A stretch of 64,000 nucleotides of DNA from a bacterium (GTDB lineage Bacteria > Electryoneota > RPQS01). Position numbers and translations under genes: made by a program. Where the stretch lies: the NCBI GenBank assembly GCA_036504735.1, contig DASXUQ010000002.1, forward strand, positions 62,001 through 126,000, given 5' to 3'. Each line of letters opens with the position of its first letter. The stretch's first letter is position 1. Positions 16,823-25,722 of the stretch are shown here, piece by piece. The notes beneath the pieces are model-generated. The model had not been told where the DNA came from. It worked only from the letters and a program-made list of their open reading frames with translations, and did not search any database.

Positions 16823-17512
16823 ATGATGCGCAAACCTTTTCGCATTGCCCCCTGCTCCCTCTTCGGGAGCTTTCTCTGGCCCCCCAATGTCCGGCGGACA
16901 CCTTATGAGGCCTATCATGATCTCCTCAGGCGGGCCAGCCTGTATCCGAGCACGGTCCGGATCCGGGGTGAACTCGTAACGTTAAAGCCTTATCAAGTCT
17001 TGTGTTCCATGGTCCGGCTGGCCGAAGATTGGGGCTGGCACCGCTCCACAGTGTGGGACTTTTTGCGGGCACTGCGGGCCAACGGACTGGCGGTCATCAA
17101 TACCGACCATAAGGTGACCATCTTGACACTTTTTCCCGACGGGGATGCGTCCAACGAAATCAGCGACTTGCTCAGTTCCGAGGACCCGCTTAACTTCTGC
17201 CCTTCCGGAAAGGGGAAATCGCATTCAACCGACAGCCCACCGGCACATTCTAAGAGTAAAGAGTCTTTATTGAATTCTATTTTAGATTCAAAGAAAGAAT
17301 TCTTAGAATCGTCCGGCAGGGCGTCCGGCCCCTTCGAAGGCCACGAGTTCACCGACTTCCTCCGCTCGCGGCTTACCGGACCCGACCGGGTGCGGTTGAC
17401 CCCGGACATTCTGCCGCGGCTGCGGGCCGAGTATCTGGATAAACTGATTTCCGAAGGTCGCTTGAACGTCGCGGAGAAAGACCGTATATTGTTGAGTTCA
17501 AACGGCATGTAA
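16823..17512 (+). CDS. Winged-helix protein resembling phage or plasmid replication (DnaD/replisome-organiser) proteins
   Basis: 229 residues from the ATG at 16823 (AAAGG 8 bases upstream and downstream of the promoter). Residues ~45-100 read RGELVTLKPYQVLCSMVRLA, then WGWHRSTVWDFLRALRANGL and a wing KVTILTLF. This is the helix-turn-helix layout used by phage replication initiators and primosome-loading proteins (typically EDWGWSRSTVRRFLRKLE). The rest is Ser/Lys-rich and low in structure, with an acidic/basic C-terminus. No integrase or other phage gene lies nearby, so it is an orphan, possibly a domesticated relic. Role inferred only. Confidence 0.55.
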   Translation: MMRKPFRIAPCSLFGSFLWPPNVRRTPYEAYHDLLRRASLYPSTVRIRGELVTLKPYQVLCSMVRLAEDWGWHRSTVWDFLRALRANGLAVINTDHKVTILTLFPDGDASNEISDLLSSEDPLNFCPSGKGKSHSTDSPPAHSKSKESLLNSILDSKKEFLESSGRASGPFEGHEFTDFLRSRLTGPDRVRLTPDILPRLRAEYLDKLISEGRLNVAEKDRILLSSNGM

Positions 17513-17519
17513 ACACGTG

Positions 17520-17621
17520 TCCGGAACGATGAACGATAAACGATGAACGAGGAACGCACGCCATCCTCCTTCGGCGCGGGTCGTCTTTCAGCATTTCAGA
17601 TTTTCAGCCTTTCAGCATTCT
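17520..17621. repeat. Two low-complexity repeats before lgt (AACGATGA type and family E)
   Basis: 17520-17553 holds four AACGATGA/AACGATAA-like units. 17584-17621 is a family E stretch (TTTCAGCATTTCAGATTTTC...). The lgt frame is open through both, so a longer lgt product starting at 17543 cannot be ruled out by frame alone. Confidence 0.7.
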
Positions 17622-17626
17622 TTTGC

Positions 17627-18469
17627 ATGTACCCCATTCTCTTCACCATCGGTCCCTTTTCCCTGCACACCTACGGCCTGGCCATGGCGGTGGCGTTTGG
17701 GCTGGGAATCTGGATTGCCATGAAACGGGCGGACGCGCACGGCTTTGGAGCCAAGTACGCGCTCGACCTGTCCATCATGATTCTGATCTTCTCTCTGGTG
17801 GGTGCGCGCTTCGCCTATGTGGTCACCCACTGGGATGAGTTCGCGCAGCATCCGCTGGACATTATCTCGCCGGTGCAGCACAACGGGCAGATCGGCATTG
17901 CCGGCCTGGTGCTGCTGGGCGGTGTGGCCGCGGCGTTCGCCACGGTGTATTATTACTCCCGCCGGCATGGCCACACATTCCTGTCGACCACCGATCTGTT
18001 TATTCCGTCGACGGCGCTGGGAATTGCCATTGGCCGGGTGGGCTGCTTTTTCAACGGCTGCTGTTTCGGCGAACCGTGTGACGCCGCGTGGTGCGTGGTC
18101 TTTCCCAAGGACAGCCTGGCGGGGTACATCTTCCCCAACACGCCGGTCCATCCCACGCAGCTTTATGAAACCACCGCCATGCTGCTGCTGTTCGGCGCGA
18201 TGATGTTTTATGACCGCCATCGCCATCCCGAAGGCCGCATGACGGGCATTTTTCTGCTGGCGTACGGTGTGTGGCGGTTCTTCAATGAGAGCCTGCGCTG
18301 GTACGAAAACGAGATGATCGTCTTTCAGACCGACGCCTTCCGCCTGACCGTCTCGCAGGTCCTGTCCGCCATCATGGTGGTTTGCGGCGCGTACTTGCTG
18401 TGGAGATCGTACCGGAAAGGTGCGGCGCGGTCAAATGCCTCAACCCTGCCGAGCCGGGTTGAGCCGTAA
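17627..18469 (+). CDS. lgt: Phosphatidylglycerol-prolipoprotein diacylglyceryl transferase
   Basis: 280 residues. It attaches diacylglycerol to the lipobox Cys of prolipoproteins in the inner membrane. The start MYPILFTIGPFSLHTYG is the usual Lgt beginning; I chose it over the upstream ATG at 17543, which lies in repeat DNA. The Lgt signature is clear (GRVGCFFNGCCFG), as are HPTQLYE and seven hydrophobic segments. The last codons (STLPSRVEP-stop) are encoded by a REP unit, so the C-terminus was rewritten by repeat insertion. Several lipoproteins in this window are clients. Confidence 0.95.
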   Translation: MYPILFTIGPFSLHTYGLAMAVAFGLGIWIAMKRADAHGFGAKYALDLSIMILIFSLVGARFAYVVTHWDEFAQHPLDIISPVQHNGQIGIAGLVLLGGVAAAFATVYYYSRRHGHTFLSTTDLFIPSTALGIAIGRVGCFFNGCCFGEPCDAAWCVVFPKDSLAGYIFPNTPVHPTQLYETTAMLLLFGAMMFYDRHRHPEGRMTGIFLLAYGVWRFFNESLRWYENEMIVFQTDAFRLTVSQVLSAIMVVCGAYLLWRSYRKGAARSNASTLPSRVEP

Positions 18470-18585
18470 GATGCCTTAGCCAGAACCGAGTACACAACCC
18501 GGCCGAAATGCCACCCCACGCACCGCCGAGCCGGGTTGAGCCGAACGCCGTACTGACCGTGACGAAGAACACAACCCGGCCGAAA
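18444..18585 (+). repeat. Two REP units upstream of the RAYT gene
   Basis: Units at 18444-18508 and 18523-18585. Each starts CCGAGCCGGGTTGAGCCG and ends ACACAACCCGGCCGAAA about 65 bp later, so GCCGGGTTG can pair with CAACCCGGC. The second ends 2 bases before the RAYT start codon; no Shine-Dalgarno is visible. Confidence 0.85.
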
Positions 18586-18587
18586 CT

Positions 18588-19112
18588 ATGCGCCGTCGGC
18601 ACGCACTTTACTCTTACCCTCACACCCTCCACTTCGTGACCACCGTTACCGCAGTGCGAGGGAAATGGTTTGTGGAGGAGGCGGTTTGCACGCGCATTCT
18701 GAAACGGTTTGAAAGCTGCTTGCAGCGGTTCGGTCTTGATTGTTGTGGCTATGTTCTGATGCCCGACCACATCCACACCCTATTGCGGCAAGTGGAGGAA
18801 GGGCTCATCATCTCAAAGTTTATGCAGGCCTTCAAGCGCGAAACCTCGGCATATGCGCGCCCGAAGTCCTACACGGCATCATCGCTGTGGCTCCCGCACT
18901 TCGATGATGTTCCCATACCAAATTCCAAAGCGGCGGCAACCCGGCTGTCGTACATGAACTACAACCCACTACGGCGGGGGCTTGCCGATGAGGTTGAGAA
19001 GTACTTATGGTCCAGCGCCCGGGATTATGCCGGTGCAGGTCATGGCATAGTGACAGTGACGAATCCTTTCACTGGAGAAGTCTTCGGACCGGGGCGGGCT
19101 GCGGAGGCTTAG
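18588..19112 (+). CDS. REP-associated tyrosine transposase (RAYT, IS200-like Y1 family)
   Basis: 174 residues. It has the single-domain Y1 fold: FVTTVTAVRGKWF, the HUH motif in CGYVLMPDHIHTLL, KFMQAFKRETSAY, and YMNYNPLRRGLADEVEKYLW with the presumed nucleophile Tyr in the last helix region. RAYTs cut and join single-stranded REP hairpins and are usually single-copy, non-self-mobile genes that maintain REP families. The context fits: two REP units in one orientation upstream, three in the other orientation downstream, and one more at 12832. It sits between lgt and tmk, probably as an insertion in a housekeeping cluster. Confidence 0.9.
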   Translation: MRRRHALYSYPHTLHFVTTVTAVRGKWFVEEAVCTRILKRFESCLQRFGLDCCGYVLMPDHIHTLLRQVEEGLIISKFMQAFKRETSAYARPKSYTASSLWLPHFDDVPIPNSKAAATRLSYMNYNPLRRGLADEVEKYLWSSARDYAGAGHGIVTVTNPFTGEVFGPGRAAEA

Positions 19113-19308
19113 TTTCGGTCGGGTTGTGTCCTCGGCGCATGTGAATGAATGGTCCGGCTCAACCCGGCTCGGCAAGGTTTCGGTCGGGTTGTGTCCTCGG
19201 CGCGTGTGAATGAAAGATCCGGCTCAACCCGACTCGGCAAGGGTTAGGTCGGGTTGTGTCCTCGGCGCATGTGAATGAATGGTCCGGCTCAACCCGACTC
19301 GGCAGGGG
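19113..19308 (-). repeat. Three tandem REP units downstream of the RAYT gene, inverted orientation
   Basis: Units at 19113-19177, 19178-19243 and 19244-19308, 65-66 bp each. They read TTTCGGTCGGGTTGTGTCCT...GGTCCGGCTCAACCCGGCTC, the reverse complement of the upstream pair. Two differ from the first by CCCGGCTC to CCCGACTC, so copies two and three share a change. Confidence 0.88.
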
Positions 19309-19342
19309 TTGGGTGCTCGGCGGGCAAAAAAAGAGAAGCACC

Positions 19343-19966
19343 TTGTTCCTCACCTTTGAAGGCATCGACGGCAGCGGGAAGTCAACACAGATTGCCCGCA
19401 CAGAAAACTACCTGAAGGCGCGCGGCTTTGATGTGCTGGTGGCGCGTGAACCGGGCGGGACGCGGCTGGGAGAAGCCATCCGCGCCATTCTGCTGGACCC
19501 GCGCTGGAGTGAGATGACCGCCCGCGCGGAATTCTTTTTGTATTCGGCCTCGCGCGCGCAGCTTGTGGAGCAGACCGTGCGGCCACATCTTGCCAAAGAG
19601 CGCGCGGTGATGATTCTCGACCGCTACGATGATTCGTCGTCGGCCTATCAGGGCGGCGGGCGCGAACTGGGCCTCGATGCCATCGAAGCAATCAACCGTT
19701 TTGCCACGGGCGGACTGGCACCCGATATGACCTTTGTGCTGGATCTGGACTGGCCGACCTCCTGTGCGCGGCGCGCCAAGGCGGGAATGGAAAATGACCG
19801 CCTCGAGCAGAATGCCCATGACTTTTTCGAGCGTACCCGCGCCGCCTATCACGACCTCGCCGCGCGCCATCCCGGCCGCATGGTGCTGATCGACGCCACG
19901 CAGAGCGAAGACGCGGTGTTTGCAGAGATCAAGCAGGCGCTGGAAGAGAAATTGCCCCTATCCTGA
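19343..19966 (+). CDS. tmk: Thymidylate kinase
   Basis: 207 residues. It phosphorylates dTMP to dTDP. Start taken as TTG at 19343, since the protein then begins (M)FLTFEGIDGSGKST, the exact family start, with AGAGAAG just upstream. Earlier in-frame GTG codons at 19256 lie in REP DNA. P-loop GIDGSGKST, DRYDDSSSAYQG and the LID region (RAKAGMENDRLEQ) are present. Its upstream region has been replaced by three REP units, so it probably depends on transcription from lgt or on a promoter in the REP array. Confidence 0.95.
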   Translation: MFLTFEGIDGSGKSTQIARTENYLKARGFDVLVAREPGGTRLGEAIRAILLDPRWSEMTARAEFFLYSASRAQLVEQTVRPHLAKERAVMILDRYDDSSSAYQGGGRELGLDAIEAINRFATGGLAPDMTFVLDLDWPTSCARRAKAGMENDRLEQNAHDFFERTRAAYHDLAARHPGRMVLIDATQSEDAVFAEIKQALEEKLPLS

Positions 19967-20011
19967 CTTTCCCGTCCCGTGATAAATCGGGGTCCCACAG
20001 TAAGAGAAGGG

Positions 20012-20160
20012 AGAAGAACCCCCTTCTGATTCCCCCTTTTTCAAAGGGGGAAGGGCCGTCGGATCTCCCCCGTTTACGGGGGATTCAGGGGGTCTGGTCT
20101 CCCCCCTTAGAATAAGGGGGGACCAAGGGGGGTATTTCTTTCAGCATTTCGGATTTTTCC
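20012..20160. repeat. C-rich repeat family A (copy 3) followed by a family E stretch
   Basis: 20012-20134 is near-identical to 12176-12301, including the CCCGTTTACGGGGG and CCCCCCTTAGAATAAGGGGG hairpins. TTTCTTTCAGCATTTCGG at 20137 is a short family E copy right before the next gene. Confidence 0.85.
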
Positions 20161-20181
20161 AAGGTGTGAAAACAAAATAAT

Positions 20182-21690
20182 ATGGCAGAACCTTCTTCCG
20201 GCATCCTGACCACTGAGCAGGTGCTTTCGGTGGGTCAAAAACTGTTTGAACTGCGGCCGCTCTCCGAGGTGCTGGATGCCGTATTGACCGCCTGTGCCAG
20301 CGCCATGCGCGCGGAAACGGCCATGGTCTTTTTGAAGGATGAGCAGGGACTGCCGCAGGTGGCCGCGCAGAGTTACAAAGGCGCCGGGCAGCCGCGCACT
20401 CTGGCCGACGTCTCCTCTTCGATGCTCGACGATGTGTTTGCCAAGGGTGAACCGGTGCTCACCGAAAGCGCGATTGAAGACCCGCGCTTCTCGGGCCGCT
20501 CCTCGATTATTCTGCAGGGCATTCAGTCGGCAGTGATCATGCCGCTCTCCGGCAAGGGCGGAGTGTTCGGCGCGATTTACCTCGACAGCCGCTCGGACCG
20601 CACGCGCTTTCTGAAGGCTAATCTTGGCCCGTTGTCCACGCTGGCGGCCTTCTCCACACTGGCCATCGAAAACGCGCGGCGCTATGAGCATGCGCGCCGC
20701 AGTCATCAGAGCGGAGAGGCCGGGCAACTGGTGGGATCATCTCCCGCCATGCAGGAGCTGTTTAACCTGATCGAACGCGTGGCCGGATCGGATCTGCCCG
20801 CGCTGATTCTCGGCGAATCGGGCACAGGCAAAGAGTTGGCCGCGCGGGAGATTCACACCCGCAGCCCGCGCAAGGAGAAACCGTTCCTCGCGCTCTACTG
20901 CGGCAATGTGTCCGATCAGCTTTTCGAAAGTGAACTCTTCGGCCATAAGAAAGGCTCCTTCACCGGAGCCACCGCCGATAAGCAGGGCCTGGTGGAAGCC
21001 GCCGCCGGCGGCTCGCTGTTTCTGGATGAAGTGGCGGACATTCCCGCCGACCTGCAGACCAAGCTGCTGCGCTTTCTGCAGGAAGGGGAATACCGCGCGG
21101 TGGGCGACACAAAAGTGCGCAAGGCCGACGTGCGGATTATTACCGCCACTAACCGCGATCTGCGCAAGGAAGTCAGGGAAGGCCGCTTCCGCGACGATCT
21201 GTTTTACCGCCTGTATATTCTGCCGGTGACCATGCCGCCGCTGCGCGCCCGCGCCACGGATGTGCCGCATCTGGTCCGGCATTTTTTAGACAAATACGCT
21301 CCCAAGGGCCGCGGGGCCAGCGGCATCTCTCCCGACGCGCTGCGTCGGCTGACTTCTTACGGTTGGCCGGGTAATGTGCGGGAACTGGAGAACACCGTCG
21401 CCCGGGCGATGGTCGTCGCGCGCGGCGACCGGATCGAAGCCGATGACGTGCTGCTGCCCGAAGGCATGGCCTTGCAGGACAGCCTCGACGATCTGAGCTG
21501 GAAGGGCGCGGAGAAGCGGCATATCCTGTTCGTGCTGAACCAGTGCGGCGGGAACAAGAGCCGCACGGCGGAGGTGCTGGGCATCTCGCGCCGCTATCTG
21601 CACTACCGCCTCAAGGAATGGGAAGACGGCATCGAATCGCCCGAGGGAGCCGACCTGAAACCCGATAACGAAAAAGGAACTCGCCTATGA
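20182..21690 (+). CDS. Sigma-54-dependent transcriptional activator with GAF sensor domain
   Basis: 502 residues. GAF domain at ~15-170 ([16 protein letters not shown]...[10 protein letters not shown]). AAA+ domain with Walker A (GESGTGKE), the sigma-54-contact loop as GSFTGA instead of GAFTGA, Walker B (GGSLFLDEV) and arginine finger region (FRDDLFYRL). Fis-type helix-turn-helix at the C-terminus ([20 protein letters not shown]). It should bind upstream elements and melt sigma-54 promoters after a small-molecule or redox cue. Its TGA overlaps the ATG of the TPR gene by 4 bases. I found no clear -24/-12 promoter near it. Confidence 0.92.
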   Translation: MAEPSSGILTTEQVLSVGQKLFELRPLSEVLDAVLTACASAMRAETAMVFLKDEQGLPQVAAQSYKGAGQPRTLADVSSSMLDDVFAKGEPVLTESAIEDPRFSGRSSIILQGIQSAVIMPLSGKGGVFGAIYLDSRSDRTRFLKANLGPLSTLAAFSTLAIENARRYEHARRSHQSGEAGQLVGSSPAMQELFNLIERVAGSDLPALILGESGTGKELAAREIHTRSPRKEKPFLALYCGNVSDQLFESELFGHKKGSFTGATADKQGLVEAAAGGSLFLDEVADIPADLQTKLLRFLQEGEYRAVGDTKVRKADVRIITATNRDLRKEVREGRFRDDLFYRLYILPVTMPPLRARATDVPHLVRHFLDKYAPKGRGASGISPDALRRLTSYGWPGNVRELENTVARAMVVARGDRIEADDVLLPEGMALQDSLDDLSWKGAEKRHILFVLNQCGGNKSRTAEVLGISRRYLHYRLKEWEDGIESPEGADLKPDNEKGTRL

Positions 21691-22784
21691 AGCGCGTGCT
21701 CTCCGGCATGGGCTGCGGCCTGGTGCTGATGTGCCTCGTTGCCGCCGTTGCGCCAGCGTCTGCGCAAACCTCAGCCGCCCCCGCCGACTCGGCGGAGGTC
21801 TGGTATGACAAGGGCTTTGAATTTGTGCAGGCCGGGGAGATGGAACAGGCCCTTGCCGCGTTCGAAAACGCCATCCGCCTGAAACCAACCTATGCCGAAG
21901 CGTGGCGCGGCAAAGGCGCGGCGCTGGCCGCCATGCACCGCTCTGCCGAAGGCGTCGCTGCCTGCGACACGGCCATCATGCTCGATCCCACCGACTGGAA
22001 GGCGTGGTCCAACAAGGGCGGCGCACTGGTGGACATGCAGCGCTATGCCGATGCTCTGGAGGCTTTCAACCATGCGACGGAGATCGAGCCCAAGGACGGC
22101 CCCACGTGGTCAAACAAGGGCGCGACGCTGATGCATCTGAATCGCGGCGACGATGCTCTGAAAGCCTTCGACAAGGCCATCAAGCTCGATCCGGACAACG
22201 ACCAGTTGTGGATGAACAAGGCCGCGGCGCTGGCGCAGCTCGGACGCACCGAGCAGATGCTCGCCTTCCTGGACCAGATGATCGCCGCCAAGCCCAATGA
22301 CCCGCAGCGCTGGCTGACCAAGGCTCTGGCCTCGGGAGAAGTCGGCAAGATGGATCAGGCCATGACGGCGTTCACGCGGATTACGGAGATTTTGCCGGAC
22401 AGCGCGATTGGTTGGATTGGCCGCGCACAGGCGCTTGCTAATATGGACAGTCTGGAACCCGCGCTGGAATCCATTCATCGCGCCACAACTCTCGCGCCCG
22501 GTTCACCGGATGCATGGAATGCACAGGGCGTGATCTGCGCGCGGATGAACCGGTACGATGAGGCGATTGCCGCGTATAATAAGACAATAGACCTCGTGCC
22601 GAAATTCCCCGGCGCGTGGTATGACCGTGCCTGCGTATATGCGCTTAAGGGAGACAAGGCCGCCGCACTGACGAACCTGCGGCGAGCGGTTGCGCTGGAT
22701 CCCACGATGAAGGAGACCGCCCGCAAGGACGGCGACTTCAAGAGCCTGATGGACGACACCGATTTCAAGGCGCTCACGGAGTAA
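21687..22784 (+). CDS. Periplasmic TPR protein
   Basis: 365 residues. Signal peptide to about residue 26 (LVAAVAPASAQ), then nine to ten tetratricopeptide repeats with the usual W/G/Y-A-F-P spacing (AFENAIRLKPTYAEAWRGKG, AFNHATEIEPKDGPTWSNKG and so on) to the end. TPR arrays bind proteins; nothing catalytic is visible. It starts inside the stop codon of the activator gene (ATGA overlap), so the two are coupled, unusual for a regulator and a periplasmic protein, and suggests the regulator controls its own cluster. Confidence 0.85.
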   Translation: MKRVLSGMGCGLVLMCLVAAVAPASAQTSAAPADSAEVWYDKGFEFVQAGEMEQALAAFENAIRLKPTYAEAWRGKGAALAAMHRSAEGVAACDTAIMLDPTDWKAWSNKGGALVDMQRYADALEAFNHATEIEPKDGPTWSNKGATLMHLNRGDDALKAFDKAIKLDPDNDQLWMNKAAALAQLGRTEQMLAFLDQMIAAKPNDPQRWLTKALASGEVGKMDQAMTAFTRITEILPDSAIGWIGRAQALANMDSLEPALESIHRATTLAPGSPDAWNAQGVICARMNRYDEAIAAYNKTIDLVPKFPGAWYDRACVYALKGDKAAALTNLRRAVALDPTMKETARKDGDFKSLMDDTDFKALTE

Positions 22785-22790
22785 AAAGCA

Positions 22791-22973
22791 AAACCCCCTT
22801 CTTATTCCCCCTTCTTATTCCCCCTTTTTCAAAGGGGGAAGGACCAGAGACAAGGGGCTGAAGCCCCTTGCCCGCCCCTAGCGGCGGCCTCCGGCCGTCA
22901 GTCCGAAGGACAGCATTTGGCCTCGGAGACCAAAGGGCATTTATCAGCAATTTCGGCCTTTCAGCCTTTTCTT
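22791..22973. repeat. Intergenic cluster of repeats (families A, B and E)
   Basis: 22791-22843: family A with TTCTTATTCCCCC duplicated. 22851-22870: CAAGGGGCTGAAGCCCCTTG palindrome. 22943-22973: family E. Between 22880 and 22925 a GGCGGCCTCCGGCCGTCAG stem-like sequence is seen. It splits the cluster between the first and second TPR genes. Confidence 0.75.
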
Positions 22974-22983
22974 AAGGGTCTAC

Positions 22984-23634
22984 ATGCGTTTTCTTCTTCC
23001 GTTGCTCCTCGTTCTCGCCCTGCTCCTTGCAGCGTGTCAGCGCAAAGAGGTGAAGTGGCTGCGGGAAGGAACCAAAGAGGGCAAGGCGGGGGCGTATGAC
23101 CAGGCGCTGCAGGCCTTCGAAATGGCGCTGCGGGAGAATCCGCGTTCGGCGCAGGCATGGCAGGGGAAAGGGTATTCGCTGGAACTGCTCGGCAAGCCCA
23201 CCGAGGCCATGGCGGCTTATGACAGCGCGATTGCGCTGGATGATAAATACCCGCAGCCGTGGCTGTCCAAAGGGATGCTCTATTTGAAACTGCATCGCGC
23301 CCCCGATGCCAACATGGCCTTTACCCGCGCACTGCAGCTTCAACCCGACTGGGACCAGGCCCACTATGAGCGGGGCCTTGCGCTGGCCGAGACCGGACGG
23401 TATGACGACGCCATTGCCGAGTACAACCAGGCCCTCGAACTGCGGCCCAATCTGGGGGCGATTTTCTACGCGCGGGGCAAGACCTATCTGGCCAAGGGAG
23501 ATACCACGCGCTTCTACACCGATCTGAAGAGCGCGGTAAAGCTCGACACCGCCATCGTGTCCAGGGCGCAGAGTGATTCGACACTGGATGCCATGCGGGG
23601 AACCACGGATTTTGAAGGAGTGCTCCGCCGATAG
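22984..23634 (+). CDS. TPR lipoprotein
   Basis: 216 residues. AAGGG lies 5 bases before the ATG. Lipoprotein signal with lipobox LLLAAC (Cys at about residue 18), then four to five TPR motifs (ALQAFEMALRENPRSAQAWQ, YNQALELRPNLGAIFYARGK). The likely location is the inner leaflet of the outer membrane or the outer leaflet of the inner membrane. Followed after 1 base by the next gene. Possibly a scaffold partner for the other TPR proteins of the cluster. Confidence 0.85.
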   Translation: MRFLLPLLLVLALLLAACQRKEVKWLREGTKEGKAGAYDQALQAFEMALRENPRSAQAWQGKGYSLELLGKPTEAMAAYDSAIALDDKYPQPWLSKGMLYLKLHRAPDANMAFTRALQLQPDWDQAHYERGLALAETGRYDDAIAEYNQALELRPNLGAIFYARGKTYLAKGDTTRFYTDLKSAVKLDTAIVSRAQSDSTLDAMRGTTDFEGVLRR

Positions 23635-23635
23635 T

Positions 23636-24601
23636 ATGCATGCACCTCTCCGGCATCTGAAATTGTGGCTTTTCGGCTTTTTGGCTTTTTGGCTTTTCTC
23701 GTCGGCCCTTGCCGCGCCCGATTCGACGGCGCACAAGCCGCCGGTGGGAAAAGCCGCTCCCGCGCCGCAGTGGGCGCTGGACCGCTTCAAGCTCTGCTGG
23801 GATGCGCTGAAGGAAGACTCCCTGCCGGAGCGCGTGTACCAAATCTGCTGGCGTGATCTGCGCCATACGGGCAACATCGCGCCGTTTAAGGATACATTGC
23901 AGGAATGGGCGCTGCAGGGCATCACGCCCGGCGGGCCGCCATTGCTGCGGTTTCACTCCGCGGAACTGCTGGCCCTGTTCCGCAATGACACCACGCAGCA
24001 GGCGCTGCGCTCGCTGATTGCGCACAACGACACCTTGCAGGTGTTTGCCGCGCAGACTCTGATTACGTGGGGCGACTGGGAAAATGCCGCGCCGGTGCTG
24101 GAAGCGCGCGGGCTGTACAACGATTTGGCGGCCGATCAGCGAGCGCTTCCCGTGCTCTATCGCGCCCTGCGCTCTCCGGACCTCAGCCGCCGGCTGCTGG
24201 CGGCCAGCGCGCTTTATGGCAAGCTGCAGCGGCCGGACTCTTTGCATGATGCGGCGCGGCAGATTCTGGCGCTGCCCTCTTCCGAGCGCAGCGTCAGCGT
24301 CACCAAACAGGCGGTGGATCTGATCGCCCGCAATCCGGGAGCGCCCGACCTGCTGGCCCTGACGCATCTTGTGAACACCGACACCAGTCGCTGGGCCCGG
24401 CTCGGCGCGTTCGGCGCCGTGGTTACGGCGGCTTTCACGGGCGATTCCACGGCGCTCACGCAATTGGATATCATCAGCCAAACGTGCCCCGATGCGCAGA
24501 TTCGCGAGCGTGCCCACGGCTATGTGAACACGGTTCGCAAAGGCGCCCGGGGCGGCACCGTTCCGAATGCAACCGATACGACAAACACGAGACAGCCATG
24601 A
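23636..24601 (+). CDS. Secreted helical-repeat (HEAT-like) protein with repeat-derived signal peptide
   Basis: 321 residues from the ATG at 23636, which lies 1 base after the previous stop. The signal peptide is LKLWLFGFLAFWLFSSALAA; its core is encoded by a family D DNA repeat (23665-23700) and is almost identical to the signals of the proteins at 27698 and 50337. The mature part consists of paired amphipathic helices (QQALRSLIAHNDTLQVFAAQ, SRRLLAASALYGKLQRPDSL), which fits a HEAT-like or TPR-like solenoid, not a specific family. The stop overlaps the next ATG (ATGA). Function unknown. Confidence 0.75.
   Translation: MHAPLRHLKLWLFGFLAFWLFSSALAAPDSTAHKPPVGKAAPAPQWALDRFKLCWDALKEDSLPERVYQICWRDLRHTGNIAPFKDTLQEWALQGITPGGPPLLRFHSAELLALFRNDTTQQALRSLIAHNDTLQVFAAQTLITWGDWENAAPVLEARGLYNDLAADQRALPVLYRALRSPDLSRRLLAASALYGKLQRPDSLHDAARQILALPSSERSVSVTKQAVDLIARNPGAPDLLALTHLVNTDTSRWARLGAFGAVVTAAFTGDSTALTQLDIISQTCPDAQIRERAHGYVNTVRKGARGGTVPNATDTTNTRQP
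23665..23700 (+). repeat. Family D repeat inside coding sequence (signal peptide)
   Basis: GTGGCTTTTCGGCTTTTTGG followed by CTTTTTGGCTTTTC; translates as WLFGFLAFWLF. Confidence 0.8.
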
Positions 24602-25722
24602 AACGTGCAGCAGCTCTCTTACTCGCCGTGCTTACGGTCTGCCTGTATGCCGCCGCCGATCCCGGCCCGGCTACAGACCCTTCGAGCCAGGCGCAGGATT
24701 TTCTGCGTTTCGGCAGACAAGATATGGCACATGGTCTGGCCACTTCGGCTCTCTATTACTTCAATGAATCCCTCGCGCTGCAGCCCGATTCTCCCGACGC
24801 GTGGATCGGCAAAGCCCGCGCGCTCGAGAGACTGAAACGCTATGAAGAGGCCCGCGCCGCCGCCGACAAGGCCGTGCAGCTCGCGCCTTTCGACCGGACC
24901 TCCTGGGCGATCCAGGGCAGAATTTACTTCGATCAAAAGCAGTACGGGCAGGCCCTGACCTCGCTCGACAAGAGTTTGACGCTGGGCAACGCGGACACGA
25001 TGGTGTGGCGCTGGAAAGGCCAGACCCTCGATTCGCTGAACCGCCATGATGAAGCGCTGAATGCCTATGCCAAAGCGACGCCTCCCGAGACGCCGTATCG
25101 CGGTGGCATCACGCGGGTGACACGCGGCGGCCCCGCGGAAGCAACGCCCAACGCGCGCAACCGCGGCAGCGCGCCCACGCCGGATCAGGAAAATGGTGAC
25201 GGCAACGAGGAAGAAGCGCCGTCGCCGCAGAGCCCACAGGGCTATCTGGAATACGGCCCGGGCTACGGGAATCCCAATTCCGCGTATGGACAGCCGTTCG
25301 GCGAGTCCTTCGGCCAGCCTGTGGCCACCTATTATGAAGACATCACGCCGCAGGGCTACACTGAGTTGTACGGCAACGCGGGCAGGCACCACCGGCGGCA
25401 CACCTACGGCGACTACTATTACAACGGCGATGAAGACGGCGGCAACCGGGGCGGCAACGGTCCCACTCCCTCTTCGCCGCGCACGAGGCCCGTCTATCGC
25501 GGCGTGGAACCGCTGTACCAGCAGAGTGTGGTCCCGCAGTATTTCCAGAGCGTGACCCCGTCCACCGATTTCCGCTCCTCGCCGGACTATCACGGCGCGG
25601 CGGGTGTGCCGATTATCAGTGACCGCTGGAATTTCGATTCCGGCTCCAACAACGGCTACATGCCCTACGGCCGCCACAACCGTGGCGGCCGCTACGGCGG
25701 TCGCGGCGGCGGACGGCATTGA
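24598..25722 (+). CDS. Secreted TPR protein with disordered Gly/Pro/Tyr-rich C-terminus
   Basis: 374 residues from the ATG at 24598, which heads the signal peptide MKRAAALLLAVLTVCLYAAA. Residues ~35-170 hold three to four TPR motifs (ALYYFNESLALQPDSPDAWI, ARAAADKAVQLAPFDRTSWA). From ~175 on it becomes low complexity, rich in Gly, Pro, Asn and Tyr, and ends in an RGG-like tail (GGRYGGRGGGRH). The start overlaps the previous stop. The tail could interact with surface polymers or other proteins, but nothing specific can be assigned. Confidence 0.8.
   Translation: MKRAAALLLAVLTVCLYAAADPGPATDPSSQAQDFLRFGRQDMAHGLATSALYYFNESLALQPDSPDAWIGKARALERLKRYEEARAAADKAVQLAPFDRTSWAIQGRIYFDQKQYGQALTSLDKSLTLGNADTMVWRWKGQTLDSLNRHDEALNAYAKATPPETPYRGGITRVTRGGPAEATPNARNRGSAPTPDQENGDGNEEEAPSPQSPQGYLEYGPGYGNPNSAYGQPFGESFGQPVATYYEDITPQGYTELYGNAGRHHRRHTYGDYYYNGDEDGGNRGGNGPTPSSPRTRPVYRGVEPLYQQSVVPQYFQSVTPSTDFRSSPDYHGAAGVPIISDRWNFDSGSNNGYMPYGRHNRGGRYGGRGGGRH

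Noticed and set aside
18444-19308. CRISPR array around the RAYT gene
   Set aside because: Spacing is too regular, the units are themselves hairpins, there are no unique spacers and no cas genes; REP units explain it.
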